The translations under genes were made by a program, and so were the position numbers. 64,000 bases of DNA from Mangifera indica. Lineage: Eukaryota; Streptophyta; Magnoliopsida; Sapindales; Anacardiaceae. The DNA is taken from assembly GCF_011075055.1 (NCBI RefSeq), contig NC_058141.1:13897639-13961638 (forward strand). Direction: 5' to 3'. Below, one piece after another: positions 35,046-48,202 of this stretch. Positions within the stretch are counted from its first letter, which is position 1. Each line of letters opens with the position of its first letter. The notes under the pieces are model-generated. The model was not told where the DNA came from and did no database searches. It saw only the letters and a list, made by a program, of their open reading frames with translations.

Positions 35046-38000
35046 TTTAATAAATATCTTTTTGGGATATTGGTGGGATTTGCTCTCTCAGCGTTGTGCA
35101 GTAGCATTATCGCCAAGCTTATAAACACCAGAGGAAGAGGGAGGTGGTTCATATAATAATGAATACTTAATAGTTAATTCCCTTAGGTCTCCTTAATGGG
35201 CTACAAATTTCATTGTTTATTTCTTTAAAAAACCCTCTTCCACCCTTCATTCTAAATTTTTATACACTCATATAAGATTCCATTTAGCATTCTTATACGA
35301 CAAAAGAGGCAAGCATAAACCAAACCCATTTACGTTTGCTTGATGATTGGCTCCATTCTAACTCATTATTTTGAGTGTGTTAATTGGTTCTTACTGATCA
35401 TAACTGCAACCACATCTGACATAGTTAGTTCATCTTACTGTCAAAACGTCAAGTTTAAACAAGTGAAACAGAGCTTACAAAGTAAGTATGGAATTCTCTC
35501 TTGAAGGCCTGTTTTCACGATGACTTTAATAATCCACAGATAATAATGAGATACAAAAGGAGCCAAGATTTATGAACTTTCTAAATACATTAATCCAAGT
35601 AACTTAAATGACTTTTTTTGTTGAAAATTAGAATTATTTTATATTTTGCATCTCCTTTTCTGGTCTTGCTTGAAAGAAATTTGAAATATTTTCAAAACTT
35701 CGGTTGATCCAAAAAGAAGTGTTGATCATTCTTTCTTGGTGTTTTTTTTTTTTTTTACCCTTCTCTTTTAGGCCTTTTTAGTGAACAAAAGTAAGTCATA
35801 CATTTACAAGAGAGACATAATTGTCGCAAGTACATAGGAAGACACATTCTAATCATCTAATTTGACCATTCCCTTCATAGATCACTAATTCTTATCTTGA
35901 TGTAACGTTAGCCATAATGTTGGCATATTTAAGCAATAACAAAACTTGGAATTGGCTAGACAAGAAACGAATATTATGCATCCAATGCATCATCTTGTCT
36001 TCTTCCCTTTTATTTTTTATTTTTAGCAAAAACTTGTATTCCATATTTTGAATCACTATTTATTATGTTCGCTAAAAATGGCTATGCTTTATGTTTATTT
36101 TGGTAAAAAAACTTACATATTCTTCTAAAGACCCTCCAGGAGATTAAAATCCCTGTCAATTAAGAACCAAAATTTGGCAAAATCCTTGATACATTTGAAC
36201 TTTCGGTCATCACGCTTAAATCAATTGAAACTTGTACACCTGAATTTTCGTTAAATTATAATGTGTCAAACAAATTCATACTTTGGGAAAATCAATGAAA
36301 AAAGGAGAACCACATCGCAATATTTAAAAAATGAGAAACCCATAACGATAGGTTATCTAACAGAACCTTCCAACATGTTACATGTGAAGAACACTTATGT
36401 ACGAGCAGGTTGGAAGATCCCAACATGTGCCCTCTTTCATTTCTTAGATATACCAATCAATTGACTGCTAAGGCTGCAGGTTCAGGTAGACCAATTAGTT
36501 AAAAGTAGCTCACTGTGTCATGGCACCTCTTATCTTTATCAACCACCCATTACATAATAATAATCAATTTTTAACAGTGAAGAAATCAGTTCGATCAAAA
36601 TCAGTTGAAATAAATTAATTTTAAGAAGGCAACATGAAATGGTGGAATTATGTCATTGTGGATATAAATTTATATATAATAAACTGATATATAGTACGAT
36701 GTGCAGATGATGAGAGTTGTAAAGGAACAAACAAAAAACAAGAAGCAAGAAAGAAAAAGGCATATATTCGAAAACTGAATGAAACAAAAGATAGTGACAG
36801 TGGAATAGAACACTTGATAAAGAGAAGCACAATATAGAAGACAGATAGAGGATTTTTGCTGAATACGCTTGGAATTGTTTAATTACAACAGGTCATAGTT
36901 TGTCGAGCAATTCAGTAGAAGTAAGATTAATTAATTCCCAATTATAATTATAATTATTAATCACTTTCTTCTGCCACACTTACGCACCAACATGTAGACC
37001 TCTCTCTCAAATGTGCACTTAGGACCCACGTCCAACCATAATAATGGCACCCCAACTTAACGTCTCCCAATGCCCAAATTAATTATATTAAAAGAAGAAG
37101 TAAATCAATCAATTAATTATAAATTAATCGTCTGATTAACGCGGAAAGATGTTTAGGTTTGGCTGTAACTTTTTGATTATCTTCTCTATTTTACACAGCA
37201 GCTCATGATTTGTGGAAGCAGCTAATAATACTTAATAAAAATGGGATTTAACTGTGGACGATTTGATGGGCTACTTAATTCAGAAAGTGGGCATAGAAAG
37301 AAACAAATTTCTACTACTCATAGTCAAATATTTTAACTGTGTGGTGGTTAAAAGTGGGGCAAAATGCATTTATAATTATGATTAGGAGATTAATTAATTA
37401 AAATGATGAGTGATGACAAGGCTAATCTAACTAGAGAACACAGTTGGAGTTGAAATTGGACGTATCAACAGGGGTATTTGCATGGCATCGACCTAATTGG
37501 CAGCCATCAATAAAATTAATTAATCCATTATCCCACCATGAGGAATTGCTTTAGATATCATGTGTACTTGTTTGCCACTTAAACTTTGAAAACGAAGAAA
37601 GTGATCTTGGGGACAAGAAGGCATGTTAATTAATTTAAGGAGATTATTATTAAATTATATTAATACCAATAACACTCCTTTGGACAATAATGCAGGAGGG
37701 GTTCAACTAATCTTAAAAGGGGCACACTATAATCTCCTATTGATACATTCCAATTTTTTTTTTTTTAAATTGGAATAAGCCTTTTGGTGTTCCAAAGGAC
37801 TTCTACTTTAATTTATTACATTTCTTTTCAGAATTAGACCTACCTGAATAGTTCATCTTCATCTTTCATACATAATTCACATCATCCAAAACACATGGAA
37901 ATTCTTAGATTTTTTTTTTTTTGTGTAATTGGAGATTCCGTCCGTATTGATTGGATAAATAAACCCAAAACACAAAGATTTCTTAAAAATTTTAATATTT

Positions 38001-38480
38001 CATTAGTTTTTTTATCCACTGGGTCAAATTCTCTAAATTTGGAATAAATCAAAGTCGATAGGCTATATCCTCATCATTTTATATAAAAATATCACAAAGA
38101 TGAGCCCTGATTATTATTATTATGATCATCTGCACTTAAGCAGCTGCAAGCTCACATGACCTACAGTGGATCACCAATGGGACGAACAACTTGACTATTA
38201 TTTAGGTGATACTGCTATTTTCTTTTAATTAAAGAATGTATATCAAATATTTTCATCCATCATTTGAACAATTATAGATGAATTAAAAATCAAGTGCAGG
38301 TTAACTTTTAGATACAATTATTTGGGATCAAATTCAATAAATGTTTTTCCTGGGTATAATCCTTAAAAGGAAGTCCCACAACCCAAGCATACTTAAATAG
38401 TTTAAATGACTTCTAAGTGCGATGCATGTTCACATATGAAATAATGTATAGATAGTATTTGTAACCAAAATATTACCTAA

Positions 38481-38973
38481 GGGGCCATCTGGTTGAGGGT
38501 TTTTAAGATTACCTCGGTAATCTATCTTTTATTACTTACATTACATTGTTTGGTTTATCGATAATAAAAAATTACAGTAATCTTATATTACTAATGCTAA
38601 CGTAACAGGTAATATATGTGTGATAATTTGATTACCACATTTACATTAGGTATTAAAAGATTATCAAGATAATCTTGATTTTATTATAATTATATTATTA
38701 GTTATTAATTTTTTAAGAAAAAATAAATTTATTTTTAATTAATATAACGAATAATATAACAAATATTTAAAAATAATTATATTCAAGAGTATTTAAGTAA
38801 AAAAATTTACTAGTACTCTTTTATTACTGTTAACCAAACACATTAATTATTCATACCATCTATTTTTATCAAATTTTATCAACGTAATAATCATTTATAC
38901 CCAATAATCTTCTCAATAATCTATATAATCTTCTTATTTTGGTAATAAAATATTATTCAAATCAAACATCCCC
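38481..38973. mobile_element. Tourist/Harbinger-type MITE
   Basis: 493 bp, AT-rich, no coding capacity. The ends form imperfect terminal inverted repeats (GGGGCCATCTGGTT at left; AATCAAACATCCCC at right) flanked by TAA at 38478-38480 and 38974-38976, the 3-bp TWA target duplication of PIF/Harbinger elements. Internal short palindromes (gattacc-ggtaatc, gattatc-gataatc) add secondary structure. Confidence 0.75.
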
Positions 38974-39360
38974 TAAATGTCAAGATGATATAATGTTTTG
39001 TTTATATAATTTAAATTAGAACATATATTTTATATTTACTTTTACCTTTGAATGATTGTTTGGGATCGCTTAAGTTGGAGGACAGCATAAGAATTAGAGA
39101 AGAAGAAGATCCCCCAATAATTAATGGTCAAATTTTGTTTTACCTTAATATTTAATGATTCTATAAACATACTTAAGCTTGATAATTATATTTAATTAAC
39201 TTCATCTTTCAATTCATATCCTCTTCTCTGCTAAAGCGAGAGTATTTAACAATTAATCCACCGGAAACGTATCAAACACTTCAGTAATTACAGCTATGCT
39301 GAAGAATCAACGGTAGGAATAGGATTAGCAAATAATAATAAATCATAAGAAGAAGAGATG

Positions 39361-39500
39361 TTGTTGAATTTTCCCGGGATTGCTGTCCACGTGCCCAATA
39401 GAATGACAAGTCTGTGACGCCAGGCCGCACGAGTGGCACTATTTATTTTCACGTGAGGGACCCATGAGGTAGCTGATGTCGACGTCCCTACCAGCTATCA
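39361..39500. promoter_or_regulatory. GC-rich patch with two G-boxes
   Basis: CACGTG at 39388-39393 and 39450-39455, 62 bp apart, in a locally GC-rich stretch amid AT-rich spacer about 4.3 kb upstream of the LBD29-like start. A third CACGTG lies at 39987-39992. Possible conserved non-coding element; no gene start is nearby. Confidence 0.3.
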
Positions 39501-42500
39501 ACTTGTACTTGAAATCTTTTCATACAACACGATAAAATAAGAGTCATAGCTTTGGTTTCTTTCAAGTTTAATAGTTTTTAGGGTTTGAGATGCGGCCAAA
39601 ATGCCTCAGAAAATCACTAACAAACTTACAAGACTATGGTCAAATAATCTTGCCTTCCATCTGACTGTTACATATATTTTATTACCATTTTTTCTCAATG
39701 AAGCTATAAATTACACGTCTAAGGCACCATATGGTGGGACAATTTAATTCAAATTCAAGCCCTATAATATAGACATGCTTCATTTTGAAAATTTCTATAT
39801 ATAAAGATACAAGACACAAAAACTATGCACCGAATTTGGGAAAAGGAAAGCATTCCTTAATTATTTGTTATTAATTTTAGAAATAATGGATTATAAAAGA
39901 TTGACTATGGAGAAATTGAGATGGGGATGATGGTCGCATGAATAAGACCAGTCAAGCCGACACCAAAGTTGCATATGGGGCCATTGCACGTGTATGGATG
40001 ATTGCAGATATCTAGGGTTGGTTTCTTTACAAGTTATTAATTCCAGTATCAATTTGTTTGATTTGTCAATCTAGAAGAAAACTTAGGTTAATCACTAATT
40101 CCATTTTTCTTAAGGTATCTAACATTCAAATGATACTAATTATAATGTATAAATTTGTGAAATATAATATAAGTATGTTGATGCCAACTTCACCATAGAT
40201 GTTCAAAGATCAACTTCAATCCCGACAACACACAAAAGTATGAAAATGGAGTTGCTTCATGATTGAGAAACATTAGCAGAAAGCTTCATTGTCAAGAGCG
40301 TGTTAATTAATAATAAATCTTCTTCTTTAATTAATCTAAATTATATAGTGTAATTAGTTGAAACTGCTTTTATAAATGTTGAATGTATTTTGAATAGGGG
40401 GCAAGTTTTCAAAGTTCAAACCATAATATTGGGACTCAATACAATCTGACGTTATGCCTGTCATTGATTTCAAGAAGAAATATAGTGATTATTGAGAGAC
40501 GTTTTTGTCCTATTTATAACTAACTGGTGAAGAGGGTTTTCTTTATATGACTTGTAAGACTGGTTTAAGCTTTCAATTATGTGTGTTTATATATATATAT
40601 ATATATAATCAGAGGTGGCGACAACCTGGGGAATAGTGAAATTAAGTTTATTAATCACTTGATGATTTGGAGAATTTGACTAACAATGGGTTAAGATAAT
40701 AATTTAGGTTAATTTTTTTTTTTTTTTACTTACTCGCAAATTAAAACTGAAAAATCTAGCTAATGGTAATTAATACAGAAATTAAAGCCCCCACCGGCAC
40801 ATGTATTCACACATTTGCTTTTAAAGTACAACACTTTTTCCCCGATCAAAAAAACTTATTAATTTATTTTCTTAACAGACATACTTTACAGATAGTTCAT
40901 AATGGGTTGGCAATGTTGCAAAAGTGAAGTCTTATCACAAACTCAATATTCTATGAAAATGTTTTATGAATGAATGAATGAATGTATGCATTAGTTCAGA
41001 ATCAGAACCCTTTTTACTCTTATGAACATTCCTTTTTCCCTTTGGGTTATTATAATTTGTTATTATCTTTTTGATCATCAAAGTAAAGGAAATCCTGAAG
41101 TGTCAAGCAACTTAGCAGCTTAACAAAACAATAGATGAGTGAGATCAAGCCAGCCCATCCTAGCCCAACTTGACTTGTATTTTGGAACAGATTCCAGCTT
41201 TTAACACCTTTCCCAAATTATTGCTTTGACAGTTTGATTACATCAATCAATGGTTATGCTATTTCTCTTCATTTTTTTCATTTCAATTCAATAACTTTGT
41301 TGTCGGGAAATATAATTTAGTATGATAAAAATGTTTAAACTGTTGGGATTTTGTAATGTAAGTACAATAACAAGAAATTTAAGGACAAAATGTAAAAGAT
41401 TGAAACTCAAAAGAGAAATCACTCTCAGCATCACAAATTTTTTTCACGTAACACAAATGAGGGAGAGAAAGTCTATTTATGGCATTTTCCCATCTCCTCA
41501 CCTTTCTCCATAAGGTGGAAATCTATCTAACTTACAATATTCTCTTTTAGATGTCCACCATAAACATAGATCATTGCATTGTAATGAAAAAACTTAGTGC
41601 GATGAAAAATCAAAATATAGATTTATAAATATTTAATGTTTTGTTAAGTAGAGTTAAACTTGTTTAAACTATTTCATTAAAAATTTTACAATGAAAATCT
41701 AGAAAGAATAAACCTAGTTAAAATAAAAAGAATACAATGCACATTTTTGTCCAATAGGTACTCTTTTCAAGAATTTTCTCCACTTGATGAATGTTTTCTC
41801 TCTTTGCAGTATAATAATATTAATTTGATAGTTTATTGAGTTAACGCATATTGATATCATACACTAATTTCTGATGTAGTGATTAAGTTTACAAGGTTTA
41901 TCATTAGAGTATATTTGTTTGACATTAATCTTTTAACTTTGTTAAAGTTTGTGAGTGTGAAAGAATTTCGATGAAATATATTTAATTTTATCTTTTTTTA
42001 TGTATCCTATCCTAATTTAAGTAATATAGTTTGCATTGTTTTCGTATAATATGAAAAAAGTGCTTATTGTAAAAGGAATGTATTTTGAATATATTGGATG
42101 ATAAATTATAACCATGCATATGCACTATTCACTAACCTCATGAAAGGCAAACATCTCTGAATGATTTAAAAATGTTATAACCAAAGTTTGTTTTATAGAA
42201 TGTCGTAATATTGTTGTATTTTTATAAATGAAAACATATTATGTTTACGAATAAACTTTATGAGAGTTAGAAAGATAATTTATATCTACGTATTCAATCA
42301 AACTAAAATTTTTAAGAAATTTAACATAATAAAATAATCTCAAATATTTAGTTTTACATAAATAAACAAGACAAACGTTTAATGTTATTTCAATGTTGAC
42401 AGAGAGTTAAACCAAGTCAATGAATTTTATCAAATATACTGGGTTGGTGGATAAATATTCTTTTTAACTGCATTCGATTTGCAAATCTCATGAGTCAGGA

Positions 42501-43069
42501 CCTGCCCCTGCCATTTCTATATTTATAACATATTTTCACCTTTCCTCATAAGGTGGGAATCGATCTACTTTATAATAAAAACCACCAAAGCTTTTTACTC
42601 ATGAGTCAACCCATTTGCCGAGGGTTGTTCTCTACTTTTCCTTGGATGCTATAGATTACAAGTCTATAGCTATGGCAAAATCATAATTAACGAATACCGC
42701 CAAGTAACTTTTTTTTTTTTTTTAAGGTAGATAATGGTGGGGGAGCTCCATCGTCATCTAATTGTATGTTGGAATTCGACTGCTTAGATTTTCTATTCTT
42801 ATATTCTAAAATTTTTCTACAAGCTTGGGCTTATTTAAACTTTTCAAGTACCTAAAATGGCTGTCCCCTTTCGGTGAAGACAAGAGACCAAGGAGAAGGC
42901 TGAGGCGGCCATTTGCAGAGAAAGCTTTACCAATAATTGAAATCCATATTTTGTCTTGAGTACTCCATTACTGTCAACTGTGAAAATTTGTTGATTGTTT
43001 TCTATATGTGCAAACAAGAATGCAAGACTAATAATATAACAATCAACAAATGTGCAATGTTATATATCA

Positions 43070-43174
43070 TACTTTTGATATACATATAATGTGTTATTAT
43101 GTAATTGAATATTATTTTATCTTTATTTTAAAATCAAATTACATAATGATACATTATTTATATACCTAAAAGTA
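43070..43174. mobile_element. Palindromic AT-rich element, copy B1
   Basis: tacttttgatatacatataa...ttatgtaattg is an imperfect reverse complement of caaattacataatgatacat...ctaaaagta. A near-perfect hairpin of about 105 bp. Confidence 0.65.
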
Positions 43175-43218
43175 TATACACATAATTTTATTATATTAGA
43201 ACAATATTATATATATAT

Positions 43219-43336
43219 ACTTTTGATATATAATTCAGATATATAGATAATATATTATTATACGATTGGATGTTATTTAATATTTAATTCAAAATTCTCC
43301 AACCATATAATGATACATTATTTATATACATAAAAT
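43219..43336. mobile_element. Palindromic AT-rich element, copy B2
   Basis: Begins tacttttgatata like B1. Its arms atattattatacgattgg and ccaaccatataatgatac are inverted copies. Only about 45 bp separate it from B1, so the two may be a tandem insertion or a duplication. Confidence 0.6.
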
Positions 43337-43467
43337 TATTTTTGCTTAAGTTTCAATCAAGATTTTATGAGTAAAAGTTGAAAACTACTGTCGTATGCTG
43401 GTAGTTGATCCAAAACTTATTAATTTACGGACTGTCAAATCAAAATTTTAAACATTTTGGATTTTGG

Positions 43468-46400
43468 CTACCTGAATATCCATTCATCACTGGACCCTGG
43501 CAAGCCTTTTAGTACATCTCGTAAAGCATAAAAATGATTATCACATTTGTGGTCTGAAATAATGTTGCCCGAGAGCACTATTCTCTGGAAATGTTCACCA
43601 GGATGTCTTTTCCAGAGAGTGAAAAATTCCCTACCTTCCTTGACACTGCCACTGGTCTGAGTGTCGACATCCCTCTTTAGACAGTATACCGTACCTGGTA
43701 CAAATAACTTGTCAGCTACTGTACCGGCAGATTCTTCCTTCTTAAGGACCGTGGCATTCTGCATGGTTGATTTTAACGTTGAAGAGATGATAGGAAAAGT
43801 AGATGATTCTTTTCGGAAAAGAACATCTGTATAAGGAAAAGATAAGTAACATGAACAATCCAAATTCTAATCAACCTCAAGTAAATGCATTAGCAGAATA
43901 TAGATCTCTTTTACATGTTGAATAAAAAGAAAATGTATCCTAATTGCAGAACAGGCAACTCTTCTGCAGCCTATGCAGACTCTACAACACAACTGCTTAT
44001 ACTGCCAAAATGTGTCTTTAGTATAAGCAAAACACATGGTCAGAGGAAAAGCTACATAATACTAAATAATGACAGAGAATCCAGCCTCAGATCATTTTAA
44101 AATCGAAATTCAAAGCAACAGCCAACCTCAAAAGAACAGAAATTGATCATAGAGCAACATCAGATCCTCAACACTACTAAAAAAACCAAAGTTCATGAGG
44201 ACTAGAGTTAAAGATGAAATTAACTAAGCATTTTACAACATTATACTTGGCAATGTGGGCCTACCAGAAGAATCATTCTTGCATCTGAGCTTTGCATAAT
44301 CTGAAAGTTTTCGAGCTACATCTTGCATTGAAGACACCATCTGCTTTGCATTTGTAACCATATCTAAGACATTTTTCCAGTCTCCCTTGTCAACAACACT
44401 TAACCTATACCAAAACCAAGAAGGATGTTCCAAAAAATCTTTCCACTTTACAGAAAACTCTAGATGAGAATGATATTTGATGCTCAGACCATTCACAAGT
44501 CATTAAAAAATTACATTATGTGAAGGGTTGTCAGGCTTTAGAAAGGAAGAGCTTTGGTTCTATGATTTTGATGCAAGAATAAATTGCAATGCTGAAATGA
44601 TCTTCTTTCTCAATTCACTTACAAGATACAGTCCTTTATGATGTATATTCTCAAGTATAAAATATGTTGGCTTTTTTTCCCATTATATTTTCTTTCTCCT
44701 ACATCTTTATTGCTTTTATTTATTATCTTTGCAGAGTCAGAGTTTAGTTGTTTGGCTGAAACAATTACAATCAAACCACTGCAGATGCCCTTTCTTATAA
44801 ATACAAGAATTCTCAATGCAGCTGCTATCTTGACATCTTGAAATTCATACTATCGACCATTTGAAAGTATGGCAAAAGATTTTACAAAAAAAAAAAAAAG
44901 GAAAGAAAGAAAGAAAGAAAAAGGGCAATATAGTTATTCATACTAAATTAAACTGAATGTTATAAATTTATCCAGGAAGAGATTCAAAGTAAAATTAAAC
45001 AATAAAATAAGGTACAAAAGATTTTATGACTAAATTCATAACTTTATCACTATTGCAGAAAAACCTCAACATCTGCTTTAAATATGACAGCATATACACA
45101 TATCCAAGTTTAGTATTGCAATATAAGTTATCCTTTCATCGATATCCAACAGTCTAATACATAATTGCAGCTTCCATAATTGAAATTTCAATAAGTGAAA
45201 CCCTAAACTAGCAACTTCTGACAACCTGAAATCTAAGGAAACAAAAATGTAAACTTTTGGCACCTAGATCTGCAATCTGAAAGCTAAATATGTTGCCAAT
45301 TACCTCCAGTAGCTTAATTGCTTATTCACAACACATTTATGTTTGTTTTCACCATGTCCTAAATGAAAGGTACTGAATCTAAAACATGCAACTTTGTACT
45401 TACCAATCAGTTCGAAGAATCTCACTCCTCAGCCTTGACAGGGAAGTTATACTTAATCTAGGTATTATATCATCCTGCATAAAAGGGGAAAAAAAGAGAA
45501 CACAGGAAAAAGTGACAATTAATAAAAACAAGACAAAACTATAACACAGGAAAGCATTTTACAAACATAGAGTTGGAAAGAGTTTTTTCCCTCCAATAGA
45601 CAAACCAAACAGATAATGAGATGCATAGCATTTACCTACCTGCATAACCACAGTAGTCACAAAATCTGAGCAACTTTCAGCAAGTTCTCTGGATACACAA
45701 GGTGGAGTTGCATATCCAACAGCAGAAACAATGTCAGGACTAAACCCCAGCTCTTTGAATGACTTTTTACGGAGCATTATCGCAAGTAAAGAAGCAGTAG
45801 CACCACCAAGCGAATGACCCACTAGCCTTAACTGATATCCCTATAGATGAAATAAACTCGCTAAAAGAATAAATACTTCTAATTTATTTCATCCTCTTTA
45901 AACATGAACAACAAACAAGTAAATTATATAGCACCTCATGATTCTCTAAGCAGTGCCTTATGGTTCCAATCTCATGTCTAAGAAACCAGCGGGCAGCTTC
46001 AGCTGTACCAAAGTGAGTTGAATAACCTTCAAATGTGACTTCTTCATTGTTTGAAGAAACAATGTCAGTGATGAGGTCGTACACATTATGAGTTCCACGA
46101 ATTCCAAAAATTACAAGCTTTTTACGAGGATCAATTCCTATATAATATCCAGGCCTCATCATGCTGAAATATTTTTCAAATTTCAAAATATTGCTCTCTT
46201 GAAGCATGCTATGTCTTGCAAGACCTGATGCACCACCCTTATAAGAGCCTTTTGCCAACTCAACATGGTATATGAGATCTTGGACCTAAATTACAAAGCC
46301 ATTGCCTAATGAGAATTCTAAATTATAATAAGCTGAAAATTGAAGTAAAGAAAAATTTAAAACATTTCAAAAACTATGAATATTTTGTATCAAGAACTCA

Positions 46401-47564
46401 GATATTTCCTCAATAAAAATGATGATTACAATTGCTTCTGATGTAATTTGAACACCCTTAACATCCTCGAATGGATTTAAAGATGCTTGACGTAGAAAAA
46501 TAAGATATAGACCGATTGCAAGATCACTCAAACTCCAATCTCCAATCCCAATCTTACTCCGTTGAATGGTTGCGAGGATCTCTGTTAAAGATCGACTGCT
46601 TGGGGAGGATTTGTGGCCAGCTACACTTCCTGCATGTCAGAGTTTTGAATCAGCCTCCAAACCAAGGCAACTGGAAAGCGTGGTAGTGGTGTTGAGGACC
46701 AACACTCCCACAAGGATGCTAATCAAACACCATCAAGGATCGTAATTAAAGAAACTGTATATGTTAATCAGGTCGAACTTGCTTAAAGGCTTGCTCTTAA
46801 CCCTGTGTGATCATCCTTGCAAATTAGATGACACATAGAACATAACAAACATGCACAGACCTGATGGAACAGCCCATCTGCACAATTGCAGAGCTGGTTC
46901 AACAACTTTTGTGAGCCAAGCGAGTTCTAACCTCCATTTACCATCACTGACATCATCATCACCAGAGCTGTATTTTGCAAGCTCAGAGTCATTGTCTGCC
47001 TCTTTTCCACTTTAGGTCTTGAAAAAACTTGAGGTGCATCCTTGGCCTTGTTCAACACATCAGGTTGTATCTTATCTGCTTCTGACGAATGGCATCGAGA
47101 TTGATCAAGGATAACGTACACAGAACTTATAAGCACTTCTGGTGTCATCAACTTATTTTTAGTATAATCTACAACATAAAAAGGTAATAACTAAGCAAAT
47201 AAGCCATTTTTAGCTGAATAAATCAAACCAAAACCGCAGAAATTAAAATTTTAACTCAATGCCGGTTCCTAAAACCATCATCAGGCTAGAAAATCTTCGC
47301 CCTAGCGGCACTTAACAAGTTCCATTTGAAATGAACAGCACACGTATCAGATAGTTCTTACGCAGTGTTCTTAAGCTTCCTAAATCTCTGAACACAACCG
47401 TAAATCCTCAAAATGTCCAAAAAACTAGTGATGATCATTAAGATAAACAGTTATTATCTACAAATTCAGGGTATGATGAATATATGACATTAAAGAAATG
47501 AAAATTAAAAAAAAAAAAACTTACAAATGTTACGTATTAACCGCTTGACGAATTGATTAGCCAT
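43468..47564 (-). CDS. Class-3 lipase (alpha/beta-hydrolase) gene, probable 5' frameshift
   Basis: Lipase_3-family acylglycerol hydrolase, probably membrane-associated or cytosolic. Eight minus-strand exons: 47525-47564, 46861-47168, 46430-46629, 45935-46285, 45640-45840, 45404-45474, 44265-44404 and 43468-43826. Conserved order: a Leu/Ile-rich segment with LRQASLNPFEDVKGVQI; VIFGIRGTHNVYDLITDIVS; the nucleophile elbow VGHSLGGATASLLA (catalytic Ser in GHSLG); VGYATPPCVSRELAE; QDDIIPRLS (candidate catalytic Asp); and near the end FVPGTVY, KRHPGEHFQRI and ISDHKCDNHFYALRDVL (candidate catalytic His). From 46,990 down all exons join in one frame; total length is about 556 residues if intact. In exon 2 the upstream frame (TPEVLISSVYVILD) and the frame needed downstream (DNDSELAKYSSGDDD) differ by one missing base near the A-run at 47003-47006. 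That could be an assembly error or early inactivation. First exon and start (MANQFVKRL) are tentative. Confidence 0.82.
44885..44923. repeat. Poly-A plus (GAAA)n microsatellite
   Basis: Poly-A followed by GAAA units within the lipase intron between exons 44265-44404 and 45404-45474. Confidence 0.85.
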
Positions 47565-48048
47565 TTCTGAGTGAGACAAAAGTAACTTGCTGAGTTCCTT
47601 GGGGTTATAACTTATATGTGGCACCAAACGAAGTCGAACTCTGTCATGGGGGGCCTGAGAAAGGGGAGGTGGTTGTATTGGGCCGGGTTATGTTATGTCT
47701 AGTTACAAATTTGAACTCAATTCATTTTTTTACATCATTTAAGGACTGGGCTTGGATTAACAAAAATTTTACTCCCTTTTGGGCTACGTTTCAAGTGGCC
47801 GTCCCTTCCCTGGAATTAAAAGCGGGTCATTAGTCAAATTTCGAGTTTCTTAGGGGACATAAATTAATATAAAAAACATAAAGGACTTCTTGAAATTCAC
47901 CCCAAACGCAATTCATCGCTCTATAAATACCTTCAACTAGGGCACCGATCTCAACTCTCCTCCGCCGTCCCTCTGCCTTTTCGTTTTTTTATTTTTTGTA
48001 GATTATTGATGATTGATTGTTTTCAAAGAAGTATTTGATTTGAATGTG
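47565..48048 (+). promoter_or_regulatory. Divergent promoter: lipase (-) and snoRNA unit (+)
   Basis: Three site II elements (TGGGCC at 47679-47684, TGGGCT at 47747-47752 and 47780-47785) precede a TATAAATA at 47922-47929 on the plus strand. A C/T-rich, GC-rich start-like region follows at about 47,955. Site II elements plus TATA are typical of plant snoRNA, ribosomal-protein and other growth-linked promoters. No protein frame of note follows; the snoRNA pair does. The left end serves the lipase on the minus strand. Confidence 0.6.
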
Positions 48049-48139
48049 GAGAATGAAATGATGATTTTATGATTCCCTATTGGTTTGATAGCCGTGATGA
48101 TGGCATCGACCTTTGTATTAGCTCTATCTGATCATTCTC
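48049..48139 (+). ncRNA. C/D box snoRNA, U44-like (18S rRNA guide)
   Basis: 91 nt bounded by a perfect 8-bp terminal stem (GAGAATGA / TCATTCTC). C box ATGATGA at 48058-48064, D box CTGA at 48128-48131, C' box GTGATGA at 48094-48100, and a weak D' (TTGA, 48085-48088). The 12 nt GTATTAGCTCTA (48115-48126), one base 5' of the D box, are fully complementary to the conserved 18S rRNA sequence UAGAGCUAAUAC. By the D+5 rule the target is the A in UAG-A-GCUAAU, the site served by U44 in vertebrates. This match relies on my memory of 18S rRNA and U44. Confidence 0.88.
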
Positions 48140-48202
48140 TTCACTCGACATTTTCTCCATATTCATGTTTTTTATTTTTTATTTTTGTGGTTCAATTTAT
48201 AG

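Larger units (their letters stand above)
35046..43467. other. Large gene-free spacer between the LBD29-like gene and the lipase gene
   Basis: About 8.4 kb without a recognisable gene. It contains the LBD29 promoter (35.05-35.9 kb), a Tourist-like MITE at 38.48-38.97 kb, a small GC-rich patch with two G-boxes at 39.36-39.5 kb, a (TA)n run at 40589-40607 and two palindromic elements near 43.1-43.3 kb. Confidence 0.5.
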
